From: an uncultured Clostridia bacterium
Lineage (GTDB): Bacteria; Bacillota; Clostridia; Oscillospirales; CAG-272
Length of the DNA stretch: 8,606 bases
Direction: 5' to 3'
Assembly (NCBI GenBank): GCA_947367285.1
Contig: CANBDB010000063.1
Location: 1 to 8,606, forward strand
The notes beneath the pieces are model-generated. The model had not been told where the DNA came from and did not search any database. It saw nothing but the letters and a program-made list of their open reading frames with translations. Numbering within the stretch: position 1 is the first letter of the stretch; every line of letters starts with the position of its first letter. Shown one piece after another: positions 1 to 6,118 of this stretch. Made by a program: the position numbers and the translations under genes.

Positions 1-2
1 AT

Positions 3-164
3 GAATTAATTTTATTGTATTTTGTATTTGGACATTCAGAAGAAGAATCGTTCGAAACGATTGATTCAATGGTTAAAAATAACAATTATCTTAAGAAAAA
101 TTATGATAAATTCCATTCTGGATGCCATTGGCAACACTCCACTCGTACGTCTCAAAAAAATTGA
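3..164 (+). CDS. Possible C-terminal fragment of an unrecognised protein (5' end outside window)
   Basis: Frame 3 is open from the window edge to a TGA at 162-164, giving 53 residues. The first two thirds read like real coding sequence: a hydrophobic start (LILLYFVFG) and then an acidic and lysine/asparagine-rich stretch (HSEEESFETIDSMVKNNNY, continuing LKKNYDKF). The competing frame over the same bases, upstream of residue 1 of the cysteine synthase, looks like noise. I do not recognise the family. The last 62 bases overlap the cysteine synthase gene, which is a long overlap. The tail after about base 118 is Cys/His/Trp/Ser-rich and may be read-through past a lost stop codon. If real, this gene would be transcribed together with the cysteine synthase, for which no separate promoter is visible. 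It could equally be a chance open frame. Confidence 0.35.
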   Translation, partial: ELILLYFVFGHSEEESFETIDSMVKNNNYLKKNYDKFHSGCHWQHSTRTSQKN

Positions 165-969
165 AAGCGTATACGGAATCGGAGCAAAACTATATGCTAA
201 ATTAGAAAGCTTTAATCCATTTGGTTCAATTAAAGACAGGGCAGCGCTTGCTATCATCAAAGAGGCGATAGATCAAAAACATTTACAAAACAAAATAGGA
301 ATAATTGACGCCACCTCGGGAAATATGGGCATATCACTTGCAGCCATATCAAGAATATTTAATTTGAACTGCACAATTGTTATGCCCGAAAATGCATCAC
401 AAAAACGCAAGGATTTGCTAAAAACCCATGGAGCAAAAGTGATTTTAACATCAGCTGACGGCGGAATTGGTGAGTCCATAGAAGTAGCGCGAAAAATCTC
501 CAATGAACAAAATGATTATTTCTATACAAATCAATTTGAAAATACAGGGTCCATAGAGGCACATTTTTCCTCTACCGCACCTGAAATAGAACGTCAACTC
601 GGACACAAGCCAGATATAATTATTTCGGGTATCGGAACCGGGGGAACTATAATGGGAATTGCAAAATACTATAAACAAACTACTACTAAAATATACGGTA
701 CAATCCCCGGCGATCATTTTGATATTCCAGGTTTAAGGGCGGATATATCCTCACCGATCATAGATGAAAAACTAATAAACAAAGTTATCGCAATCTCCAA
801 TAATAATCTAAAGAATATTCAAAATGGCTTATTGCGATATGAGGGCATTTTTGCAGGTTGGTCATCATGCGCAAGCCTTAGTGCTTGCATTGATTTAGCA
901 AAGAATAATGAATTAAATGCGGAGACCATAGTTTTAATCTTCGCTGATAGCGGAGAAAGGTATATATAA
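103..969 (+). CDS. cysM: CysM-like cysteine synthase (PLP-dependent, beta-family)
   Basis: This is a 288-residue PLP enzyme of the cysteine synthase/cystathionine beta-synthase family, which makes cysteine from an activated serine (O-acetyl- or O-phosphoserine) and sulfide in the cytosol. Visible signatures are IGNTPLVRL at residues 9-17, the Schiff-base lysine K44 in NPFGSIKDR, the substrate loop TSGNMG at 71-76, a CysM-type MPENASQKRKDLL stretch, the phosphate-binding GIGTGGTIMG, EGIFAGWSS, and the terminal DSGERYI. The ATG at 103 is chosen because the family begins a few residues before IGNTPL; an in-frame TTG at 22 would add 27 unlikely residues. The ribosome binding site is weak (AAGAAAA). 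The protein stops right after SGERYI, about ten residues or more before most homologues. It has F40 where CysK usually has Gly, and Cys in SSCAS where SSGAA is common. The family is secure; CysM versus CysK and the true substrate are inference. Confidence 0.85.
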   Translation: MINSILDAIGNTPLVRLKKIESVYGIGAKLYAKLESFNPFGSIKDRAALAIIKEAIDQKHLQNKIGIIDATSGNMGISLAAISRIFNLNCTIVMPENASQKRKDLLKTHGAKVILTSADGGIGESIEVARKISNEQNDYFYTNQFENTGSIEAHFSSTAPEIERQLGHKPDIIISGIGTGGTIMGIAKYYKQTTTKIYGTIPGDHFDIPGLRADISSPIIDEKLINKVIAISNNNLKNIQNGLLRYEGIFAGWSSCASLSACIDLAKNNELNAETIVLIFADSGERYI

Positions 970-971
970 AT

Positions 972-1000
972 AAGCCGACAGTAACTGTCGGCTTGTTTAT
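972..1000. terminator. Bidirectional rho-independent terminator between cysM and metH
   Basis: A perfect 10-bp inverted repeat, AAGCCGACAG (972-981) and CTGTCGGCTT (985-994), encloses a 3-nt TAA loop. It is followed by TTGTTTATT on the plus strand and by TATTTATATA on the minus strand. It lies two bases after the cysM stop and just beyond the metH stop, so it can end both convergent transcripts. Confidence 0.85.
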
Positions 1001-3351
1001 TAGTTATAAAAGCTTTGGACATATTTTACTGCGGCCATAGCATCCTTGCCGTAGGCATCAGCACCAATCATATTTGCATATTCTTGATTCAAAACGGCAC
1101 CACCAACCATAACCTTAATATCCTTGTCATAATCGTGCAAAAGCTTTACCGTTTTTTCCATTGCAGGGAGAGTGGTAGTCATCAGTGCGGAAAGAGCAAC
1201 CACTTTGCAGTTGTATTGTTTAACTGCTTCAAGTATCGCCTCAGGAGCAACGTCCTTACCGAGATCATATACCTCAAAGCCGTAGCTTTCAAGCATAACT
1301 CTAACGATATTTTTGCCAATATCGTGGATGTCGCCCTTAACCGTTGCTAAAATAACGGGCTTACCATTCTTTTGGTTTTGCGGCATTGCCTCTTTTATAA
1401 TTGAAAATGCCTTACCAGCACATTCGGCACTTCTTAAAAGCTGTGGAAGGAATAATGTCTTCTTTTCAAATCCCTCTCCAACATGATTTAAGGCGGGAAT
1501 TATGCTATTATTGATTACATCAAGTGGAGATTCTATACTCAATTGCTCTCGAGTCTTGAGAGCGACGTAATCCATGAGTCCCTTAACAATAGCATCACCA
1601 AGCGAAATTTCACTTGAATTAACGGGGGCACTCTCAACAACGTCCAAATTCAAGCTGTTAAGAAAATCGTCATATGTAAAATCAGCAATTTCACCCTTAA
1701 TAAAAGAGTTATAGGAGTTCATTATTTCCGCATTTGAAGGGTTAATTATAGCACAGGAAAGACCATTACAAAGAGCCAAAGAAAGAAAAGCATTGTTCAC
1801 AACTGATCGGTTCGGCAATCCAAACGAAACGTTTGAAATTCCAAGGCTTGTTCTATATCCGCGCTCATTCAACATTCTAAGCGCATCAATAGTGATGCGC
1901 GCGTTATTGACGTCCGTTGACACCGTCATCGCAAGTGGGTCGAATATAATCTCGCCCGAGTCAATACCATAGGTTGAAGCGTGTCTCAGTATACGCTCGG
2001 CAATTTCAACTCTTTCATTGGCAGATGCAGGTATTCCGTTCTTGTCCAGTGTTAAAGCAATAACAGCGCCTCCGTACTTTTTAACGAGGGGGAAAATAGC
2101 ATCCATTGTTTCAAGGTCACCGTTAACGGAATTAATTAACGGCTTGCCATTATAGATTCTCATAGCCCTCTCAAGTGCGATGGGATTATTTGAATCTAGC
2201 TGCAAGGGAATGGGGCAAACAGCTTGAACGGAGGAAACTACAGCTCTCATCATGCCTGCCTCATCAATGTCGGGCAATCCAACGTTGACGTCAAGTATAT
2301 GTGCACCTGTATCCTCTTGATCAATAGCAATTTTTAATATATAATTTAGGTCGTTTTTTCTTAATGCTTCTTGGAAACGTGGTTTTCCCGTAGGATTAAT
2401 TCTCTCACCGATAATCACAGGGGTATGACCAATTTCCACGGCATTAGTATATGATGACACCAAAGTTATCTCTTTTTTATCATGTGAACGGAGAGGTATG
2501 GACTGTGTCATTAGAACAACCTTTCGTATGTATTCGGGATCAGTACCACAACATCCGCCAAGTAAGTTAGCACCGCGATTTGAAAGCTCAATTGCTATAT
2601 TAGAAAACTCTTCCTCATCAATAGAATAATGCGCGTGACCGTCTATAAACTCGGGCAATCCGGCATTGGGATTGACAATGATTGGTGTTGAAGAAACCCT
2701 TGCCATACGTTCTACAATCGGAATCATTTTATCAGGGCCGAGGGAACAATTCATTCCTATGCCATCAACACCAAGTCCTTCAAGCAATGCAACCATAGCT
2801 TCAACCGAAGAACCCGTAAGCGTCTTTCCGTTTTCATCATAGACATTAGTCACAAATATAGGCAAGTTTGAGTTTTCCTTTGCTGCAAGCACGGCCGCCT
2901 TTGTTTCATAGGAATCACTCATTGTCTCAATTACAATAAGGTCAACTCCAGCGCGCTCGGCAACGCGAACTCCCTTTGCAAATATTTCAATAGCGTCTTC
3001 AAAGGGGAGAGTGCCTATCGGCTCAAGAAATTTACCAAGCGGTCCAATATCATAGGCAACAAAAGCATTTTCAAATTTTGAAGCAGCATTTTTAGCACAC
3101 CTAATACCCGACTCAATTAACTCCTCAAAATTATCAAATTTCAAGCAGTTTGCACCAAACGTATTTGTAGTAATAATATTAGCACCTGCCGCGAGATATT
3201 GGCAGTGAATATCTTCAATTACGTCCGGATGAGTCAAATTCCACGTTTCCGGAAGTTCGCCCGAAGTTATGCCTCTTTTTTGAAGCATAGTACCCATGGC
3301 GCCGTCGAAATATATTCTATTTTCCTTTATGAGTTGTAAAATATTGCTCAT
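1000..3351 (-). CDS. metH: Cobalamin-dependent methionine synthase, core subunit lacking the reactivation domain
   Basis: This enzyme transfers the methyl group of 5-methyl-THF to homocysteine through bound methylcobalamin, in the cytosol. Domains are visible in order. The homocysteine-binding barrel (about 1-290) carries zinc-ligand cysteines C202 (NCSLGP) and C267/C268 (GGCCGTDP). The pterin-binding barrel (about 310-560) has GERINPTGK 315-323, DVNVG 354-358, INSVNG 406-411 and DPLAMTVSTD 471-480. The cobalamin cap helices span about 581-655. The Rossmann B12 domain (about 664-783) has DxHxxG at 674-679, so H676 is the predicted lower axial ligand. At 783 residues it ends after the B12 domain, whereas E. 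coli-type MetH is about 1,227 residues and includes a C-terminal reactivation domain. Here that domain is the next gene upstream, 17 nt away. AAAGGA lies upstream of the ATG. No frameshift is seen. Confidence 0.96.
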   Translation of the reverse strand: MSNILQLIKENRIYFDGAMGTMLQKRGITSGELPETWNLTHPDVIEDIHCQYLAAGANIITTNTFGANCLKFDNFEELIESGIRCAKNAASKFENAFVAYDIGPLGKFLEPIGTLPFEDAIEIFAKGVRVAERAGVDLIVIETMSDSYETKAAVLAAKENSNLPIFVTNVYDENGKTLTGSSVEAMVALLEGLGVDGIGMNCSLGPDKMIPIVERMARVSSTPIIVNPNAGLPEFIDGHAHYSIDEEEFSNIAIELSNRGANLLGGCCGTDPEYIRKVVLMTQSIPLRSHDKKEITLVSSYTNAVEIGHTPVIIGERINPTGKPRFQEALRKNDLNYILKIAIDQEDTGAHILDVNVGLPDIDEAGMMRAVVSSVQAVCPIPLQLDSNNPIALERAMRIYNGKPLINSVNGDLETMDAIFPLVKKYGGAVIALTLDKNGIPASANERVEIAERILRHASTYGIDSGEIIFDPLAMTVSTDVNNARITIDALRMLNERGYRTSLGISNVSFGLPNRSVVNNAFLSLALCNGLSCAIINPSNAEIMNSYNSFIKGEIADFTYDDFLNSLNLDVVESAPVNSSEISLGDAIVKGLMDYVALKTREQLSIESPLDVINNSIIPALNHVGEGFEKKTLFLPQLLRSAECAGKAFSIIKEAMPQNQKNGKPVILATVKGDIHDIGKNIVRVMLESYGFEVYDLGKDVAPEAILEAVKQYNCKVVALSALMTTTLPAMEKTVKLLHDYDKDIKVMVGGAVLNQEYANMIGADAYGKDAMAAVKYVQSFYN

Positions 3352-3368
3352 AAATATTTCCTTTCAGT

Positions 3369-3950
3369 TTATTTTATACCAAGCACAGCAGTTATAGATT
3401 TGGAAGGCACCATCAATATTTTATCGGTAAGATCAATTCCAACTGTATTTTTAGCGTCCAAATATGCTAACAAAACCCGCTGAAATTCGAGCGGAAAGTC
3501 AGAATATCCGGGACTAAAACGCTTGGTGGTATCAAGCTCTTTAGAAATCATTTCATTAACAAAATCCGCAAAGCTTTCGATATATGCTGATGCTACGGCA
3601 TCCAAAATAAAGCCTTCCGCGGAGCTTTTAAGATAGCCTCTATTGATAGTTCTATCCACATCAGACCCTGAGCTTACGGCAAAAATAATCACGTTTTCGC
3701 ATCCGTCTAAAATTGTTGATAGAGAAGACGTAGCCACTATTGATTCACCAATCAAGCAAGATGATTTTTCAATCTTGAGCGGAAGACTTGCATATGCATA
3801 TCTAAAAGTAGCACAATTTGCAATTTGCTTTATGTATGGCTCAATTTCCGTAATATTAAAATCATATCCCAACCGTGCTCTCAATTCTTTCAAATTGATT
3901 CTGAAATCACTCGCGGAAATAACACCACTTTTAATATCCTTATAAATCAT
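3369..3950 (-). CDS. Stand-alone MetH reactivation-domain protein
   Basis: This 193-residue protein matches the activation (SAM-binding) domain of cobalamin-dependent methionine synthase. The signatures are RFSPGYSDFPLEFQ at 144-157, which in the family forms part of the SAM site, and a C-terminal LTDKILMVPSKSITAVLGI at about 174-192. In full-length MetH this domain closes over oxidised cob(II)alamin and remethylates it with SAM and an electron donor. Here it should act in trans on the adjacent MetH core, an arrangement known from Thermotoga and many Clostridia. Its ATG overlaps the metF stop in an ATGA (3947-3950), with AAAGGA inside the end of metF, which predicts translational coupling. 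No membrane segment or signal peptide is seen. The family assignment is strong; action in trans on this MetH is inferred from gene order. Confidence 0.9.
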   Translation of the reverse strand: MIYKDIKSGVISASDFRINLKELRARLGYDFNITEIEPYIKQIANCATFRYAYASLPLKIEKSSCLIGESIVATSSLSTILDGCENVIIFAVSSGSDVDRTINRGYLKSSAEGFILDAVASAYIESFADFVNEMISKELDTTKRFSPGYSDFPLEFQRVLLAYLDAKNTVGIDLTDKILMVPSKSITAVLGIK

Positions 3951-4807
3951 TTGATAATATCCTTTAATCCGTTTTGAATTTGGCTAGCCACCTCGGGCTT
4001 GTTCATAGAATAAATATGAACTGCGGAAAAGCCATTTTCATAGATTTTTCTTGCTTGCTCTGTGGCATATTCTATACCCATTTGCTTAAACGCAACGGGG
4101 TTGTCCATATATTTTTCCATCACTTTCAAAAAAGACTTTGGAATCTCATTGCCCGAGATTGCTCTTATTCTATCAAGCTGAGAAAAGCTTGTTATGGGCA
4201 TAATTCCTGCAATTATCGGCACTTCAATACCGACTTTTCTTGCTCTATCTACAAAACGGAAGAAAATGTCATTGTCAAAAAACATCTGTGTTGTAAGAAA
4301 CTCGCATCCGTGATCAACTTTGATCTTAAGATATTCCAGATCTTTTTCCGCAGACTCGCTCTCGGGATGGCACTCGGGATAGCATGCACCTCCCACGCAA
4401 AAATCAGTCGCCGACTTAATATCGTCTATTAACTCGTAAGCATAGTGATACTGGAGATTATTCTTATCCAACCAATCGGGAATATCACCGCGCAGAGCGA
4501 GTATATTTTCAATACCAAGACCCTTTAACTTGTGAATTTGTGTCTTAACAAGCTCTTTATTAGAAGAAATGCACGAAAGGTGCGCAAGGGAAGTGACACC
4601 ATAGGATTTTACCTCTTCAGCAATCTTTGCCGTATATTCACTTGTGCCGCCACCCGCACCATAGGTAACACTCATAAACGAAGGGTTGAGCTTGGCAATC
4701 TCACGAACCGCACCAGCAACACTCTCATATTTATCATTTGTTTTAGGTGGAAAAACCTCGAATGAAAGCGAGGGAGTTGCACCCGTAATTATTTCAGTTA
4801 TTCTCAT
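3947..4807 (-). CDS. metF: Methylenetetrahydrofolate reductase
   Basis: This 286-residue flavoprotein reduces 5,10-methylene-THF to 5-methyl-THF, the methyl donor for MetH encoded downstream. It has the usual length of bacterial MetF and a single barrel domain. Family motifs are SFEVFPPKT at 15-23 (E17 corresponds to the catalytic Glu), SVTYGAGGG at 46-54, HLSC at 76-79, LALRGDIP at 103-110 (D108 corresponds to the flavin-contacting Asp), CYPECHPES at 142-150, and TQMFFDN at 173-179 (Q174 and the FF pair at the folate site). In the 143-149 motif, Cys occupies a place that is usually Gly. The start is supported by GAGGT five bases upstream of the ATG. It lies 17 nt after the FliB-like gene and shares ATGA with the reactivation gene. 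No cobalamin or SAM riboswitch precedes it. Confidence 0.95.
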   Translation of the reverse strand: MRITEIITGATPSLSFEVFPPKTNDKYESVAGAVREIAKLNPSFMSVTYGAGGGTSEYTAKIAEEVKSYGVTSLAHLSCISSNKELVKTQIHKLKGLGIENILALRGDIPDWLDKNNLQYHYAYELIDDIKSATDFCVGGACYPECHPESESAEKDLEYLKIKVDHGCEFLTTQMFFDNDIFFRFVDRARKVGIEVPIIAGIMPITSFSQLDRIRAISGNEIPKSFLKVMEKYMDNPVAFKQMGIEYATEQARKIYENGFSAVHIYSMNKPEVASQIQNGLKDIIK

Positions 4808-4824
4808 AAATACCTCAATACTAA

Positions 4825-5703
4825 TTATTTAAAATATGCTAACTTAATCTTTTCGGAATTTTCTTCCGAATACTCAATTTCCTCCGAAACTATTCTAGCT
4901 ACTTCATAAATGTCATTTTCTATGGACAAATTGGCAATAAGCTTTGTGCAAAAAACGGAAAAACTAAGGGAAGAGTAGAATTCATCAATGCTGCAAGCCT
5001 CGGAACAGTGTCGGAACACAAAATATGCAAGCGCGCGCGCTAATTGTAAATCCTTGTCCGCAGGGTAGCCAACAAATGTATTTTTGATAAATAAATCTCG
5101 ATGCGCCTCGTCCAAATACTCAAGTGAAGATAACAAATCAGTCATACGTTCATCATCAATGAATATATCAAAGTAATCGTGTATCATGTCGACCTTTGAA
5201 GCAAAACCATTTGTGTTATCCTTGAGAATTTCGTTCACCTTAGTTATTTGCTCAAGGGCGTCAAATTCACAAATATCAGGGGCGCCGTCTATTTCACCCA
5301 CAATATACATTTCATCAAAATCGTCGGAGTCAAGTATAAGCCTGCAGGCTTCTTCGCAGGACATGCCAATTCCAACCTCTTTTCCGCGATTCGTAAAGTT
5401 GTAAAACCTCGGATGCTCACGGCAAATGTCGCATAAACAATCCTCGCCGACATTCAATATTATTTTGCAAAGCCCACTCTCATTGAGGTGTGGGCATTTA
5501 TCATTCTCGGCAAGAATAAAATGGGGAGTATCGGTAAAATCAATAGTATCTCTAATAGCGGCGGCATACCCGCAGGAGAGGGAATTGTACTTTTCCAACG
5601 CAGGTTTATCAACGTCGATTTCCCATCCCACACAGCAAGAATGTTTACACTTATCAGCGATACACTGGAATCTTTTATAATATTTAGGCGCGTAAAGCTT
5701 CAT
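4825..5703 (-). CDS. FliB-like cysteine-cluster protein (putative lysine-N-methylase family)
   Basis: This 292-residue protein resembles the group annotated as flagellin lysine-N-methylase (FliB) in Clostridia. The N-terminus has the characteristic cluster C14, C19, C23 and C24 in a FxCxxxxCxxxCCxGWEIDVD layout. Further cysteines follow at C70, C79, C89, C91, C94, C116 and C120, around an HPRFYNF motif at 97-103. Such clusters, as in the CxxCxxCC/YkgJ-type families, are expected to bind a metal or an iron-sulfur centre. No signal peptide or transmembrane segment is seen, so it is probably cytosolic. Salmonella FliB is longer, and no flagellar gene is present here, so flagellin need not be the target. 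It is the first gene of the methionine operon, directly behind a promoter, with TTGAGGTG upstream of the ATG. The family call is fair; the biochemical role is not established. Confidence 0.7.
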   Translation of the reverse strand: MKLYAPKYYKRFQCIADKCKHSCCVGWEIDVDKPALEKYNSLSCGYAAAIRDTIDFTDTPHFILAENDKCPHLNESGLCKIILNVGEDCLCDICREHPRFYNFTNRGKEVGIGMSCEEACRLILDSDDFDEMYIVGEIDGAPDICEFDALEQITKVNEILKDNTNGFASKVDMIHDYFDIFIDDERMTDLLSSLEYLDEAHRDLFIKNTFVGYPADKDLQLARALAYFVFRHCSEACSIDEFYSSLSFSVFCTKLIANLSIENDIYEVARIVSEEIEYSEENSEKIKLAYFK

Positions 5704-5733
5704 ATCAACACCTCAATAACTAATCTTATTTCA

Positions 5734-5762
5734 ATTGTACCACATAAAGCATTTATTTTCAA
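5734..5762 (-). promoter_or_regulatory. Sigma-A promoter of the FliB-like/metF/metH operon
   Basis: On the minus strand a TTGAAA -35 box (5757-5762), a 17-nt spacer and a TACAAT -10 box (5734-5739) preceded by TGG (extended -10 form) match the vegetative consensus. Transcription should begin near 5727, leaving a leader of only about 25 nt before the ATG at 5703. That is too short for a cobalamin, SAM or T-box riboswitch. Confidence 0.8.
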
Positions 5763-5780
5763 TATTTTTTCAAAAACCCC

Positions 5781-5809
5781 TTGATTTTTTTATTTTTATG
5801 TGTTATAAT
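5781..5809 (+). promoter_or_regulatory. Sigma-A promoter of tRNA-Trp
   Basis: TTGATT (5781-5786), a 17-nt T-rich spacer and a perfect TATAAT (5804-5809) with an upstream TGT (extended -10) form a strong promoter 29 nt before the mature tRNA. It is divergent from the operon promoter at 5734-5762; the two -35 boxes are 18 nt apart, so the two may compete for RNA polymerase. Confidence 0.85.
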
Positions 5810-5815
5810 GTCAAA

Positions 5816-5831
5816 GTCGTCAAAAGACGGC
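5816..5831 (+). other. Hairpin in the 5' leader of the tRNA-Trp precursor
   Basis: GTCGTC and GACGGC can pair as six base pairs (one G-U) around an AAAA loop, starting at about the predicted transcription start and ending seven bases before the tRNA. It may stabilise the precursor or guide RNase P processing. It is short and could be chance. Confidence 0.35.
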
Positions 5832-5838
5832 ACAATTT

Positions 5839-5914
5839 AGGGGTATAGCTCAGCTGGTAGAGTACCGGTCTCCAAAACCGTGGGTCGCGGGTTCGAATCC
5901 TCCTGCCCCTGCCA
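5839..5914 (+). tRNA. tRNA-Trp (anticodon CCA), CCA end encoded
   Basis: This is a 76-nt cloverleaf. The acceptor stem is AGGGGTA with TGCCCCT (A1-U72, one U-G), followed by discriminator G73 and an encoded CCA at 5912-5914. The D arm has GCTC/GAGT. The anticodon loop CTCCAAA gives anticodon CCA at 5872-5874, and the T loop is TTCGAAT. A1-U72, G73 and the CCA anticodon match bacterial tRNA-Trp identity. Two stem positions are disrupted: C27 opposite U43 in the anticodon stem, and C50 opposite C64 in the T stem, next to a G51-U63 wobble. Nucleotides from position 55 onward are repeated about 200 bases downstream, so the 3' part of this gene may have been replaced or copied. A dedicated promoter and a terminator flank it. 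Confidence 0.92.
5893..5907 (+). repeat. Direct repeat, copy 1 (inside tRNA-Trp 3' part)
   Basis: The 15-nt TCGAATCCTCCTGCC covers tRNA positions 55-69 and recurs exactly at 6096-6110, 203 nt downstream. Within the tRNA the hexamer CCTGCC is present twice in tandem (5902-5913), ending with the A of the CCA. Confidence 0.9.
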
Positions 5915-5919
5915 AAATG

Positions 5920-5957
5920 ATAAGGACACTTTCGACAGAAGGTGTCCTTATTGTTTT
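5920..5957 (+). terminator. Rho-independent terminator of tRNA-Trp
   Basis: A 13-bp stem pairs 5920-5932 with 5939-5951 (one G-T wobble) around the loop CGACAG and is followed by TTGTTTT. It starts five bases after the tRNA CCA end. Transcription of the tRNA should stop here, before the structured segment that follows. Confidence 0.85.
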
Positions 5958-6111
5958 GGAAGGATTGCGCCAAAGGTGGATTCGAAGGGGGAGCGGTAGT
6001 GAATGACTCGCCGGTGGCGAGTCAGAGCCGCGACTGACCGAGGAGCGTAGCAAAGCCGAAATCAAAAACTCGGCTTTGCGTCGTAGCGACGAGACTCGAA
6101 TCCTCCTGCCA
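5958..6111. other. GC-rich hairpin-rich segment of unknown nature, ending in a tRNA 3'-end copy
   Basis: About 154 nt between two terminators hold no convincing gene. By hand count 90 of the first 153 bases are G or C (about 59%), clearly above the flanking genes. It contains a 9-bp hairpin with a GGT loop (6004-6024), a 10-bp hairpin GCAAAGCCGA/TCGGCTTTGC (6050-6079), and a 5-bp hairpin CGTCG-TAG-CGACG (6079-6091). GGATTCGA (5978-5985) is the inverse of TCGAATCC (6096-6103), so the inner part has 8-bp inverted ends. A further pairing, AGGATT (5961-5966) with AATCCT (6099-6104), could compete with it. The right edge, 6096-6111, copies the tRNA-Trp 3' end. It could be a small non-autonomous element inserted at a tRNA, a remnant of one, or a structured RNA. 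I see no transposase, and no promoter inside it. Confidence 0.6.
6096..6111 (+). repeat. Direct repeat, copy 2 (tRNA 3'-end-like)
   Basis: Bases 6096-6110 are identical to tRNA-Trp 5893-5907. Adding the A at 6111, the segment ends in CCTGCCA, as the tRNA itself does. It therefore equals the tRNA end from position 55 onward with one of the two tandem CCTGCC units missing. It looks like an attachment-site-style duplication bounding the structured segment. Confidence 0.8.
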
Positions 6112-6118
6112 TAAACAA

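Noticed and set aside
22..102. N-terminal extension of the cysteine synthase from a TTG codon
   Set aside because: The 27 added residues do not resemble the family, whose N-terminus fits the ATG at 103, and another frame over the same bases looks more protein-like.
1861..1925. GCG-rich patches inside metH as possible structured sites
   Set aside because: They fall within well-conserved coding sequence and show no extended inverted repeat.
3352..3368. Identical 17-nt gaps between several gene pairs (3352-3368, 4808-4824, 7428-7444)
   Set aside because: The sequences differ apart from the ribosome binding sites; the equal length is most likely coincidence from tight operon packing.
3974..4432. 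A 152-residue plus-strand open frame opposite metF
   Set aside because: It is a shadow of the metF coding strand, with no homology or start signal; similar shadows occur at 1015-1350, 3643-3945, 5186-5784 and 7746-8012.
5704..5733. Possible cobalamin or SAM riboswitch ahead of the methionine operon
   Set aside because: The leader predicted from the promoter is about 25 nt, with no B12-box or S-box-like conserved core.
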